Part shown: positions 32,734-41,662 of the stretch, one piece after another
How the letters are laid out: each line of letters starts with the position of its first letter
How positions within the stretch are numbered: position 1 is the stretch's first letter
Made by a program: the position numbers and the translations under genes
Origin: Lysobacterales bacterium
GTDB lineage: Bacteria > Pseudomonadota > Gammaproteobacteria > Xanthomonadales > SZUA-38
Length of the DNA stretch: 64,000 nucleotides
Reading direction: 5' to 3'
NCBI GenBank assembly: GCA_028285525.1
Contig: JANQOZ010000050.1
Coordinates: 1-64,000 of the forward strand
The notes under the pieces: model-generated
Database searches by the model: none
What the model was told of the DNA's origin: nothing
What the model saw: only the letters and a program-made list of their open reading frames with translations

Positions 32734-33390
32734 TCAGCGCTCGGCCAGCACCTCCCCCATTTCCTTGATCTCCTGCAGGCGGGTCGCCAGCAGTTCAGCC
32801 CAGTCATCCAGGAGCTTTTTGACCGCCTCGCGGTTGGTCACGGCCTCCACGCCGGGTTTCCGGGCCGCAACACCGGCGTCCGCCACCTGAACCAGCAGTT
32901 CGCCGGTTGTCGCGTCGCTGAGCTCCAGCACCAGGGTCATCTCGGCGATCGAGGCAAAATAGGCGGGTGATTCGGGCGTTGCTGCACGGGCGCCGGAGCC
33001 GGGCGTCAGCCCCTGTATCGCCGCGCGCACGGTCAGCGTCCCCAGCTCCGGCTGATCAACCGTTCGGTAGTCAGTGCGGCTGGCGGCCGAGCGGACGGCC
33101 TCGCGGAAATACTCACTCATCTCGACCAGCATTTCTCGATCGACGGCGTGTGGTGCCCGCTGTCCGTCCACACCGCGCGGCCGGCGGTAGGAAATATCGA
33201 CCGGGGCGACGTAGAGACTTTGATAGAAAGACAGGCCCGCGTCGGGCAACGCAAACACGCGGTCCATGTTGGTTCCGCTGACCGGAAACAATCCGTTGAT
33301 GGTCGGCTGGGCCCGCAGGTCCAGACTGGGCTGCGCAAAGGCAAACGGGGTGACGAGTAGCAAGAATCCGATGCAGGTGGCTGTTTTCAT
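32734..33390 (-). CDS. Exported DUF3313-like protein
   Basis: The 218-residue product has a clear signal peptide (MKTATCIGFLLLVTPFAFAQ) and a soluble domain: LPDAGLSFYQSLYVAPVDISYRRP, MLVEMSEYFREAVRS, DQPELGTLTVRAAIQGL, and SIAEMTLVLELSDATTGELLVQVAD. The arrangement (surface-exposed duplicated beta/alpha with a conserved LYVAPVDI strand) suggests DUF3313, usually lipoproteins, but no lipobox is seen here. The last 30 residues are helical. Convergent with mltF with a 12-bp gap. Function unknown. Confidence 0.7.
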   Translation of the reverse strand: MKTATCIGFLLLVTPFAFAQPSLDLRAQPTINGLFPVSGTNMDRVFALPDAGLSFYQSLYVAPVDISYRRPRGVDGQRAPHAVDREMLVEMSEYFREAVRSAASRTDYRTVDQPELGTLTVRAAIQGLTPGSGARAATPESPAYFASIAEMTLVLELSDATTGELLVQVADAGVAARKPGVEAVTNREAVKKLLDDWAELLATRLQEIKEMGEVLAER

Positions 33391-33496
33391 GGGGTCGTCA
33401 AAGGCGCGAAATCGGGCAATCCGCAACTATAATCGGTTCGGCCCGCCGCGAGGAAATCGGGCGGGGCGAATATCGGGTCGCTGAACACGCTGCTCG

Positions 33497-34161
33497 CTAG
33501 CGGCGCTTCCCGGCCAGATGGGTTGCGACCAGCATGGCCAGCAGTACGGCGAGGTAAAGCTGACCGATAATCGCCTCAACCGCAGCCAGCATTCGCGCAC
33601 CGACGCTGATCGGCGTGATGTCGCCGTAACCCAGCGTCGTGAGGGTCACAAAGCTGAAGTAGAAAGCGTCGTTGTGCGGCCCCTCGGGCGTCAGTCCATC
33701 GATGGCGCCGGGCGACAGAATCACGATAGCCCGGTAGAGCAGCGCAAAGGCCAGGCCGATGGCGAGATAAATGTTGATGCCGCCATAGATCACGTCCTTC
33801 GTGATGTTTGAGCGATTCACAAAAACGTCGCGGGCCAGCGCAAACGCCACGATGGTAAACACGCGGCCCCGGAGAGCTGGGTCATCGCGGCCCCGAGGCT
33901 GTTCAGCTCGAACCACAGGCCGGTCATGGTCATGAGTGATAGCACCCCGGTGCTCACGGCCTGCAGAGCGCCCTGGCTGACGCTCCAAACAGCGGCTACC
34001 AGAACGGCGGTAAACAACACCGGCACCAGCCACCTCACCGGAACCAGCTCCGAGAGCAGCGGGCCGAGCACCAGCAGTCCGATGATGGTCAGAGTGAGCG
34101 CCTGATAACCGCCCTTGCCGGGTGTTAGACGATCGATGTTCATGCCGGCAGCGTTCGGCAT
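33497..34161 (-). pseudogene. Two-TM-pore potassium-type ion channel, frameshifted
   Basis: The N-terminal part is read from 34161 (three membrane helices: LTLTIIGLLVLGPLLSEL, WLVPVLFTAVLVAAVWS, TGVLSLMTMTGLWFEL). The C-terminal part, in another frame, holds VFTIVAFALARDVF, a helix LAIGLAFALLYRAIVIL, the selectivity filter TLTTLGYGDITPIS and a last helix. Joining them needs one extra base near the CCCC run at 33867-33870 (GGGG on the coding strand), giving ...QLSGG-RVFTIVAF. So the gene is either broken or the run has a sequence error. Intact, it would be an ion_trans_2 channel of about 221 residues, probably potassium selective. Confidence 0.82.
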
Positions 34162-34339
34162 TTGCCAACCGCCAGCGGGTTGCCGTGAGTCCGCACCCTG
34201 ACGGCTGCCTCACTACAGTCACCTGCGATCGGGTCTTGTCTCTGCATGTAAGAACGCTCTGCTTCGCGGGGGCAGTTTACCCTTTGTCTCCGCGCCGGGT
34301 TTCGGTGAAGATAGCGGAAGAAATCAAGGAGAACACTCC

Positions 34340-34792
34340 GTGCTAAAACCGTTGATTACGCTCGCCGTGCTCGCGCTTTCCAGCGCCGTGCTGGCCCAGC
34401 CGAGCGACCTGTTCGTCTACCCGGCCGCCGGTCAGTCGCCTGAGCAGACCGCCAAAGATAAGGCCGAATGCGACGGCTGGGCGCGGCAGCAGGTGGCGCC
34501 ACCGCCCGCCTCAGCACCGCCGGCCCAAACCTCTTCCGGGCCCGACGGCAGCGTAATCCGCGGCGCTGCCCGCGGCGCAATCCTGGGCGAAGTTCTCGAC
34601 GACGACGCCGGAAAGGGCGCTGCGGCCGGCGCGCTGATCGGCGGCATGCGACGTGCCGACCGTCGACGCGCCAACCGGGCCCAGCAAAAGCAACAGCAGC
34701 AGGAGCAGGCTGCGGCCCAGCAGCAATACTCCGAAGAAATTACCCGGGCCTACCGGGTTTGTCTTGAAGCGCGCAGCTACACGGTCGGATAG
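34340..34792 (+). CDS. Exported glycine-zipper protein
   Basis: The 150-residue product starts with GTG 34340 behind AAGGAG (34326-34331). It has a signal peptide ending AQPSDLF, a Pro/Ala-rich linker, a glycine-zipper segment (GSVIRGAARGAILGEVLDDDAGKGAAAGALIGGM), a Gln-rich basic stretch, and a C-terminal RVCLEARSYTVG. Glycine-zipper proteins of this kind insert in or sit on membranes; the two Cys (one near residue 44, one near the end) may pair. Exact role unknown. It is followed 11 bp on by another exported protein. Confidence 0.82.
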   Translation: MLKPLITLAVLALSSAVLAQPSDLFVYPAAGQSPEQTAKDKAECDGWARQQVAPPPASAPPAQTSSGPDGSVIRGAARGAILGEVLDDDAGKGAAAGALIGGMRRADRRRANRAQQKQQQQEQAAAQQQYSEEITRAYRVCLEARSYTVG

Positions 34793-34803
34793 GAGACGCA
34801 GCC

Positions 34804-35223
34804 ATGATGAAACGCTATATCCCGTGGCTCACCGCAGCAGTCGCATTCCTGCCGCTGTCGCTGGCCGTCGCGAAACCCAAAACCAATGTCCTTTGCGCCC
34901 TCAATTCGGTTCATCAGTGTGAGGCTGACCAGGGGTGCGAGCAGGTGGCGCCGGAGCTCGTCGGCATCCAGTCTCGCTTTGTTGAGGTAGATTTCAAAAA
35001 AGGCGTGATGCGAGGGCGTCGAACGGGCCGGCAGACCAGCTTCACCTTCAGCGAGACGCCGGGCGGTCGCTGGGTGCTGCAAGGTACCGAGGGCAACGAG
35101 GAAGGCGACCTTGGTGGCGTGGGTTACGTGATGACCATCGATCCCGAAACCGCCGATTTCTCGATGAGCGTTGCGTCTAGCGACCTGATCCTCGGTATCT
35201 TTGGGTCCTGCACAAACCTGTAG
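34804..35223 (+). CDS. Hypothetical exported protein with conserved Cys
   Basis: The 139-residue product has a signal peptide (MMKRYIPWLTAAVAFLPLSLAVA) and a beta-rich mature domain with four Cys (LCALNSVHQCEADQGCEQV and a final GSCTNL). The VAPELVGIQSRFVEVDFKKGVMRG pattern suggests a small beta-barrel or lipocalin-like fold, but I do not recognise a family. It lies 11 bp after the glycine-zipper gene, so likely an operon with it. Confidence 0.75.
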   Translation: MMKRYIPWLTAAVAFLPLSLAVAKPKTNVLCALNSVHQCEADQGCEQVAPELVGIQSRFVEVDFKKGVMRGRRTGRQTSFTFSETPGGRWVLQGTEGNEEGDLGGVGYVMTIDPETADFSMSVASSDLILGIFGSCTNL

Positions 35224-35237
35224 CTGCTAGTGGCCCA

Positions 35238-36761
35238 CTAGAGCTGGTTCTCGATCGGCAGCAGCGACAGGAAAAAGCTGCTGAAGCGGCGACCGACGCC
35301 GGCCTCCGGCTCGCTGCCTCGATGCTCGCTGTTCCAGTTCAACCGGTCGCGCTCGTCCAGCGTCAGCTTCCAGCTCCGCGCGGCCTCTAGCTGTTTTTCA
35401 ATCGCGTCCGCAAGCTGGCCGGCGAGCGCCGGGCTCTCGATGATGAGAGCCATCTCCGTATTCAGCGCGGCTGATCGCGGGTCGAGGTTGAACGTTCCGA
35501 CAAAGGCGATCCGCCGATCGAAGACCGCCACCTTGCTGTGGATGCCCCAGGTGCCGGGACGTTCCGGCTGGGAGGGCTTCAGCTCATAAAGCTCAAGGCC
35601 GTTGCGGAGCAGCGGCTTGCGGTATTTGCCGTAGCCCGAGTGGGCAATCGCATGGTTGTTGGAGGCGAGCGAGTTGGTTGAAATCGTGACCTTCGTGCCG
35701 CTTTCAACAAGCTGCCCAAGCCCCTCCACACCTGCCTTGCCGGGAATGAAATAGGCGGACTGGAGAATCACGCTGTTGCTGGTGTCGCGGATCAGATCGC
35801 GCAGGGCCGGCAGCACGTTGGACTGGTAGCGCTTCGGATCGTCTACCTTGCCCGGGTCATCGACCACCAGCCTGGCTGGCGCCCAGTGAAACAGCGGCAG
35901 CGACTCGGCGAGTATTTCTCTCGGGTCATCTTCGGTGACGGCGGCGAAATAGCCCTGGCTGAGCAGATCCTCGTAACTGGTGACGGCCCTGGACCCCGCC
36001 AGCGCGGCGACGGGGTACGCTGAGGGGCTGTTCCAGTAGGCGTCGAAACTGGCCGACACCTCGGGGACAATGGGACCTACCGCCACAACCTCGCTGTCGT
36101 AGAAGTTGAAGTCCTCACCCTGATCAAAATATTCGTCGCCGATGTTGCGCCCGCCCAGAATGGCCATCTGGTTGTCGACCGCAAAAATCTTGTTGTGCAT
36201 GCGGCGGTTGATCTGCCCGAAGCGAAACGCGAGCTCGGTCAGCTGGCGCAGCGGCGCAAACCGCTTTCGGGTTTTCTTCGGATTGAAATAGCGCACCTCG
36301 ATGTTGGGGTGGGACGAGAAGCGCGCCACCTCGATATCGCGGCCCGCCTCAAAGATGTCGTCGAGCAGGATGCGCACGCGCACCCCGCGATCTGCCGCGC
36401 GAACCAACTCCGCCGCGAGTTCCCGCCCGGAGCGGTCCCGGTTCCACAGGTAGTACTGCAGATCGATCGACTGCTCGGCGACGCGGCAGAGCTGCACCCG
36501 GGCATCCAGCGCCTTACCGCCGTCGAGCAGGAGCAGAAAACCGGACAGCCCGGGATTGACCGAGCGCTGCGGTGCGATTACCTCAGCCAGGGCGGTGTTT
36601 TGGGTATCGACGGGCGCGTAGCTGACCGGCCGCTGCGAGGGATCGATGCGCAGCGACGCGCAGCTCGCCAGCAGCAGCGTTAGAAATGCCAGCCCTGCAA
36701 GCCTCAGCTGGGCCTTTCGGCGGCTGCGGACCGGTTGGGAAAATGTCGAGGCGTCAATCAC
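35238..36761 (-). CDS. Phospholipase D-family lipoprotein (ClsC/YmdC-like)
   Basis: The 507-residue protein has a leader ending in LLLASC (lipobox) and two HKD motifs: HNKIFAVDNQMAILGGRNIG and HSKVAVFDRRIAFVGTFNLD, each with the following Gly/Asn. Other landmarks are SIDLQYYLWNRDRSGRELAAEL and VRVRILLDDIF. This is the PLD superfamily branch of cardiolipin synthase C, which makes cardiolipin from phosphatidylethanolamine and phosphatidylglycerol; a phosphodiesterase role is also possible. Divergent from the trehalose operon. Confidence 0.88.
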   Translation of the reverse strand: MIDASTFSQPVRSRRKAQLRLAGLAFLTLLLASCASLRIDPSQRPVSYAPVDTQNTALAEVIAPQRSVNPGLSGFLLLLDGGKALDARVQLCRVAEQSIDLQYYLWNRDRSGRELAAELVRAADRGVRVRILLDDIFEAGRDIEVARFSSHPNIEVRYFNPKKTRKRFAPLRQLTELAFRFGQINRRMHNKIFAVDNQMAILGGRNIGDEYFDQGEDFNFYDSEVVAVGPIVPEVSASFDAYWNSPSAYPVAALAGSRAVTSYEDLLSQGYFAAVTEDDPREILAESLPLFHWAPARLVVDDPGKVDDPKRYQSNVLPALRDLIRDTSNSVILQSAYFIPGKAGVEGLGQLVESGTKVTISTNSLASNNHAIAHSGYGKYRKPLLRNGLELYELKPSQPERPGTWGIHSKVAVFDRRIAFVGTFNLDPRSAALNTEMALIIESPALAGQLADAIEKQLEAARSWKLTLDERDRLNWNSEHRGSEPEAGVGRRFSSFFLSLLPIENQL

Positions 36762-36883
36762 GTTGCGAGTGTCTCACGCCCTTCGGCCGACCTGAAGACC
36801 GCGCCGGTGGGGCTGCATCTGCCGGTGCCGCAGGGTCTCAATCACAACGTCCGACCGTGAGTCTTTTGCGGCATAATGCGGCG

Positions 36884-37621
36884 ATGATCCTGCCCCTGCG
36901 CGAAACGGCGCTGTTTCTCGACGTCGACGGCACGCTGCTGGAAATCCAGGATCAGCCCGACGCGGTGATCAGCGATCAACGGCTGACCGACCTGCTCACG
37001 GAGCTTCAGACCCGTTCCGGCGGCGCGCTTGCCCTGGTGAGCGGTCGCCCGATCGAGGAAATCGACCGCATCTTTGCGCCGCGGGTGTTTTGTGCCGCCG
37101 GCGGACACGGTGTCGAGCTCAGGCTTCCTGATGGCGTCCAGGAGACGCACCCAACTCGCCTGCCGGAGTCAACCGTAGGGCTTCTGCACGCGGGACTGGA
37201 GGACTATCCGGGCACTTTTCTGGAGCGTAAAAGCCACGGGCTCGCGCTGCACTATCGCGCGAACCCGCAGGCTCGCGAGGCGGTGCATGAGCTGGCGAAC
37301 TCGGCGCTGGCAGACCTCACGCGCCTGGGTGAGCAATTTGAGCTGCTGTCGGGCAAAATGGTGTTTGAGCTGGTTCCGCATGACGTCAATAAAGGAGGCG
37401 CCATCAACCGTCTGATGCAGCACCCGGTTTTTGCCGGCAGGACGCCCGTGTTTGTCGGTGATGACGTCACGGATGAATATGGCTTTAAGGCGGTCAACGC
37501 GCTGGGCGGTCAAACCCTCAAGGTCGGGGTAGCCGGAAGCGCGACGGCTGCCCGCCAGCACCTGGAAGATGTCGACGCCGTGCACCGCTGGCTGCGCGGC
37601 CTGCTGGACCCAGCCGCGTGA
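36884..37621 (+). CDS. otsB: Trehalose-6-phosphate phosphatase
   Basis: The 245-residue HAD-family enzyme has the nucleophile motif LDVDGTLLEI (Asp13, Asp15), ALVSGRPIEEID, the GHGVEL loop, and the metal-binding FVGDDVTDEYGFKAVN. It removes phosphate from trehalose 6-phosphate. I start at ATG 36884, exactly at the domain; an upstream start adds about 66 unrelated residues. The stop overlaps the GH15 gene start. Confidence 0.92.
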   Translation: MILPLRETALFLDVDGTLLEIQDQPDAVISDQRLTDLLTELQTRSGGALALVSGRPIEEIDRIFAPRVFCAAGGHGVELRLPDGVQETHPTRLPESTVGLLHAGLEDYPGTFLERKSHGLALHYRANPQAREAVHELANSALADLTRLGEQFELLSGKMVFELVPHDVNKGGAINRLMQHPVFAGRTPVFVGDDVTDEYGFKAVNALGGQTLKVGVAGSATAARQHLEDVDAVHRWLRGLLDPAA

Positions 37622-39402
37622 GTCACCTGAAACTCGGCGTAATCGGCAACTGCCAGATTGCCGCGCTGCTCGACGAGACGGGCGACATGGTCTGGTGCTG
37701 CATGCCGCAGCTCGACGGTGACCCGGTGTTCTGCCGGCTGCTGCGGTCCGATGATCACGCCGACCGGCCCGGCTTCTTTCGCATCGACCTGATCGATTTC
37801 AGCCACAGCGAGCAGGAGTACCTAAGCAACACGGCCATCCTGCGCACGACGCTCTACGACACACACGGCAACGGCGTTGAGCTCACCGACTTCGCTCCCC
37901 GCTACGGCTACCTGGGGCGCACCTTTAAACCGGTCATGCTGCTGCGCCGCCTGAAGCCGATCGGTCGACCGCGGCTTCGGGTCCAGCTTCGGCCGGCGAC
38001 AGGCTATGGCGCTGCCGCCTGCAAGACCACCCACGGCAGCAATCACATACGCTACGTGGGCGAGGACCAGGTCATGCGGCTGACAACCGATCTGTCGCTG
38101 ACTCACGTGCTCGAAGAAACGCCTTTTGTGCTCGATCAGTCGCTGCACATGGTGCTCGGTCCCGACGAGTCGATTCCCGAATCGGCGGGCGACACGTTCT
38201 ACAACCACTACCGCGGAACGCGTGACTACTGGCAGACCTGGAGCCGCGGCCTCTCCATTCCCTATGAGTGGCAGCAGGCGGTGATCCGGGCCGCGATCAG
38301 CCTCAAGCTGTGCACCTTTGAAGATACCGGTGCCGTCATCGCGGCGATCACCACCTCGGTGCCCGAGGCGGCCAACAGCGGCCGCAACTGGGACTACCGC
38401 TTCTGCTGGCTCAGAGACAGCTATTTTGTGGTGCAGGCGCTGAACCGGCTGGGCGCCACCGGCACCATGGAAAGCTACCTGCGGTACATCCTCAACGTGG
38501 TCGCTGAAGCCGGCGAAGAGGAGCTGAAACCGCTCTACGGCATTCGTGGTCATTCAAATACCGACGAACGAATCGTTGAGTCGCTCGACGGCTATCGCGG
38601 CATGGGCCCGGTGCGAATCGGCAATCAGGCCTATGAGCAGGTCCAGCACGACGTTTACGGCGCGGCGGTGCTGGCCGCCACGCAATATTTTGTCGACAGC
38701 CGCCTGATCAATCCGGGTGGCGAAGAGGAGTTCCGGCGTCTGGAGGCGCTGGGGCAATGGGCAGAAAAGAAATTTGATCAGCCGGATGCGGGTCTCTGGG
38801 AATACCGGGGACGCCAGCGAGTCCACACCTTTTCTTCCATGATGTGCTGGGCGGCGTGCGACCGGCTGGCCAAGATTGCGACACACCTCGAGCTGGCCGA
38901 TCGCGCCGAGCATTGGCGAGGGTCCGCCGACCATATCCATAGCGTGATCCTGACCGAGGCCTGGGATGAGGAACAGCAGGCGTTCACCGAGAGTTTCGGG
39001 CGCCCGGAGATGGATGCGAGCCTTCTCACGATGCACGATCTAGGCTTTCTGCCGGCCGATGATCCGCGTTTTGTCAGCACCGTCGAGCGGATCGGCGAGA
39101 CGCTCAAGCAGGGGAAGCACCTCTTTCGGTATCGGGCCGCGGATGATTTCGGTGAGCCGGAGAACGCGTTCAATATCTGCACGTTCTGGTACATCGACGC
39201 GCTGGCGGCGATCGGTCGACGCGAGGAAGCCCGGGCGCTGTTCGAGAATATGCTCGCATCGCGCAATCCGCTGGGGCTGCTGTCCGAAGACATCGACCCG
39301 GAGACCAACGAGCTGTGGGGCAACTTTCCCCAGACCTACAGCATGGCCGGCGTGATCAACGTCGCGGTGCGGCTGAGCAAATCCTGGGATGAGGCGCTGT
39401 GA
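37618..39402 (+). CDS. GH15 family glucoamylase/trehalase-like hydrolase
   Basis: The 594-residue enzyme starts with GTG 37618 overlapping the otsB stop (GTGA). It has an N-terminal beta-sandwich and an (alpha/alpha)6 barrel, with NWDYRFCWLRDSYFVVQALNRLG (first catalytic acid region) and LLSEDIDPETNELWGNFPQTYSMAG (second) characteristic of GH15. Members hydrolyse alpha-glucosidic bonds; position between otsB and otsA makes trehalose or a related alpha-glucan a probable substrate. Xanthomonads are known to have a similar otsB-GH15-otsA order. Confidence 0.9.
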   Translation: MSHLKLGVIGNCQIAALLDETGDMVWCCMPQLDGDPVFCRLLRSDDHADRPGFFRIDLIDFSHSEQEYLSNTAILRTTLYDTHGNGVELTDFAPRYGYLGRTFKPVMLLRRLKPIGRPRLRVQLRPATGYGAAACKTTHGSNHIRYVGEDQVMRLTTDLSLTHVLEETPFVLDQSLHMVLGPDESIPESAGDTFYNHYRGTRDYWQTWSRGLSIPYEWQQAVIRAAISLKLCTFEDTGAVIAAITTSVPEAANSGRNWDYRFCWLRDSYFVVQALNRLGATGTMESYLRYILNVVAEAGEEELKPLYGIRGHSNTDERIVESLDGYRGMGPVRIGNQAYEQVQHDVYGAAVLAATQYFVDSRLINPGGEEEFRRLEALGQWAEKKFDQPDAGLWEYRGRQRVHTFSSMMCWAACDRLAKIATHLELADRAEHWRGSADHIHSVILTEAWDEEQQAFTESFGRPEMDASLLTMHDLGFLPADDPRFVSTVERIGETLKQGKHLFRYRAADDFGEPENAFNICTFWYIDALAAIGRREEARALFENMLASRNPLGLLSEDIDPETNELWGNFPQTYSMAGVINVAVRLSKSWDEAL

Positions 39403-39403
39403 T

Positions 39404-40786
39404 GTGAGCAAGTCGGGGCGGCTGATTATCGTTTCCAATCGGGTCGCCAAACCGAAACGACGCGGCGCCGCGGCTGGTGGTCTCGCGGTAGGCATCCTCG
39501 GGGCGCTGAAGGAATCCGGAGGCATGTGGTTCGGCTGGAGCGGCAAGCTCACCGACCGCGAGACCCGCGATCCCAAAATCAGCCGCAGCGGCAACATCGA
39601 ATACGCGACGGTGGAGCTCAACGAGCGCGACTTCGAGCATTACTACAACGGTTTTTCCAATCGCGTGCTCTGGCCGGTCTGTCACTACCTGCTGTCGTTT
39701 ATGCAATACGAGTCGGCCGACTTTGACGGCTACCGCCGGGTCAACACGGCGCTGGCGCGGAAGCTGGCTGCCCTGGTGAAGCCTGACGACGTGATCTGGG
39801 TGCACGATTATCACCTGATACCGCTGGCGGCGGAGCTGCGGGCCGCCGGCATCAGCAACCCGATCGGGTTTTTTCTGCACGTGCCCTTTCCCAGCTATGA
39901 GGCGCTGCGGGCGGTGCCGAACCACGAGTATCTGCTGCGCAGTCTATGCGCCTACGACGTGGTGGGTTTTCACACCGAGCGGGATCTTGCCTGCTTTCAG
40001 CAGTCGGTCACCCAGCCGGACATCGGCGGTTCGCTGCTGCCCGGCGGAGATATCGAGATCGGGGGCGGCCGGCTTAAGGCTGACGTTTTTCCCATCGGGA
40101 TCGACGTCGACGAACTCCAGGATCTCTCGCTCGCCGCACAGTCTCTCAGCCGGGTCAAAAGCCTGGTGCGGAGCCTTGCGGGTCGCGACCTGATGATCGG
40201 CGTCGACCGGCTGGATTACAGCAAGGCGCTCACCCAGCGCCTGCTTTCCTACGAACGGCTGCTGGAGAAGTACCCCAATACTCAGTCCAACCTCACCTAC
40301 CTGCAGATTGCGCCGCCGACGCGCTCCGGCGTTCGGGCCTACGAAGAAATCCGCGCGGAGCTGGAGCAGACGTCTGGCCGCATCAACGGACGCTTCGCGG
40401 AAGCCGACTGGGTGCCGATCCGCTACCTGAACAAGGGCGTGGATCGTAAACGACTGATGGGGTATTTCCGCAACTCGGCCATCGGCCTGGTGACGCCGAT
40501 TCGAGACGGCATGAATCTGGTCGCCAAGGAATACCTGGCGGCGCAGGACCCGGAGGATCCAGGCGTGCTGGTGCTGTCGACGCTGGCGGGCGCCGCTGCA
40601 GAGCTGTCAGAAGCAGTGCTGATCAATCCGTACGACCGCGATGCCGTGGCCGACGGTATCGGCGCGGCGCTGAACATGCCGCTGGAGGAGCGCCGCGAGC
40701 GGCATGACGTGATGCTGAAGACGCTGAGGCGCAACGATATCGTGGCCTGGCGCTCGCGCTTTGTCGAGGCGCTGCACGGCCGCTAA
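39404..40786 (+). CDS. otsA: Alpha,alpha-trehalose-phosphate synthase (UDP-forming)
   Basis: The 460-residue GT20 enzyme joins UDP-glucose and glucose 6-phosphate. Key segments: [92 protein letters not shown] and [15 protein letters not shown] choose GTG 39404, 1 bp after the GH15 stop; an ATG at 39389 inside GH15 is possible. The three genes form one operon for trehalose metabolism, an osmotic and desiccation protectant. Confidence 0.93.
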   Translation: MSKSGRLIIVSNRVAKPKRRGAAAGGLAVGILGALKESGGMWFGWSGKLTDRETRDPKISRSGNIEYATVELNERDFEHYYNGFSNRVLWPVCHYLLSFMQYESADFDGYRRVNTALARKLAALVKPDDVIWVHDYHLIPLAAELRAAGISNPIGFFLHVPFPSYEALRAVPNHEYLLRSLCAYDVVGFHTERDLACFQQSVTQPDIGGSLLPGGDIEIGGGRLKADVFPIGIDVDELQDLSLAAQSLSRVKSLVRSLAGRDLMIGVDRLDYSKALTQRLLSYERLLEKYPNTQSNLTYLQIAPPTRSGVRAYEEIRAELEQTSGRINGRFAEADWVPIRYLNKGVDRKRLMGYFRNSAIGLVTPIRDGMNLVAKEYLAAQDPEDPGVLVLSTLAGAAAELSEAVLINPYDRDAVADGIGAALNMPLEERRERHDVMLKTLRRNDIVAWRSRFVEALHGR

Positions 40787-40899
40787 TACCGCAGCCGGCC
40801 TCATGCTGGAAAACCACCCCATTCGGCGCCGGATCGCGCTAGACTTGGCGGCTCGTCAGGCCGCAGGGCCAGATCATCTCTCAGGAGGCTGTTACACCC

Positions 40900-41610
40900 A
40901 TGAAACGCATGATTACGACCTGGCTGATTGCGGCCACGTGGCTGGGCGGGTTTTCCTCGTTCGCCAACGCTGAAGACAACGCGGTGCTGGTATTCGGCGC
41001 CACCGGCGGTACCGGGCTGGCTACCGTCGAGCGCCTGCGCGAACGCGGCATTCCGGTAACGGCTTTTGTCAGGCCGACCTCCAATCGCGAGAAGCTGACG
41101 CCGATGGGCGTCTCCTTTGCTGTCGGCGACGCGCTGTCGGCTGAGGACGTCGAAAAGGCCGTGGCCGACGGCGGCTTCATGGCTATTGTGAGTGCGATCG
41201 GGGGGCGCCCCGACCAGCCCCGACCCGACTTTACCGGCGTGAAGAACATGGTCGACGCGGCGAAGAAGCACGGCGTTGAGCGGATGGTGCTGGTCAGCTC
41301 CATCGGCGCCGGCGACGAAGCGCGCGAAAAGCCCGCTCCGGACGCCGGTTTTTTCAAGACGATCCTGCACGAAAAAACGCTCGGCGAAGACTATCTGATC
41401 GCCAGCGGCATGGACTATACGATCATTCGCCCGGGCGGACTGCGCAGCGAGCCGGCGACCGGCAACGGTCAGCTCAGCGAAGCCCCGACCATGGGCATGA
41501 TTCATCGCGAGGACGTCGGTGCGCTCATCGTGCAGACGCTGATGGATCCGGCCGCCTACGGCAAGGTCTACCACGCGATTGATCCCAACCTGAAGCGGGA
41601 GGAGCGCTAG
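40900..41610 (+). CDS. Exported NmrA-like/SDR NAD(P)-binding protein
   Basis: The 236-residue protein starts with a Sec-type signal peptide (MKRMITTWLIAATWLGGFSSFANA) followed by an atypical-SDR Rossmann domain: NAVLVFGATGGTGLATVERL (GxxGxxG nucleotide loop), FVRPTSNREKL, VSAIGGRPDQPRPDFTGVKNMVDAAKKHGVERMVLVSSIG and TIIRPGGLRSEPATG. Such domains are normally cytosolic, so export is unusual; it may instead be a membrane anchor. AGGAGG lies at 40882-40887. Likely role: redox sensor or epimerase-like protein; substrate unknown. Confidence 0.8.
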   Translation: MKRMITTWLIAATWLGGFSSFANAEDNAVLVFGATGGTGLATVERLRERGIPVTAFVRPTSNREKLTPMGVSFAVGDALSAEDVEKAVADGGFMAIVSAIGGRPDQPRPDFTGVKNMVDAAKKHGVERMVLVSSIGAGDEAREKPAPDAGFFKTILHEKTLGEDYLIASGMDYTIIRPGGLRSEPATGNGQLSEAPTMGMIHREDVGALIVQTLMDPAAYGKVYHAIDPNLKREER

Positions 41611-41662
41611 CTCCTATTCAAAGGCTGGTCCGGCGCCTGCCGCGCCGGACCGGCAGTCCCTC

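Noticed and set aside
33860-33880. Programmed frameshift in the ion channel gene
   Set aside because: No slippery heptamer with a downstream structure is evident; a single-base loss in a G-run explains it better.
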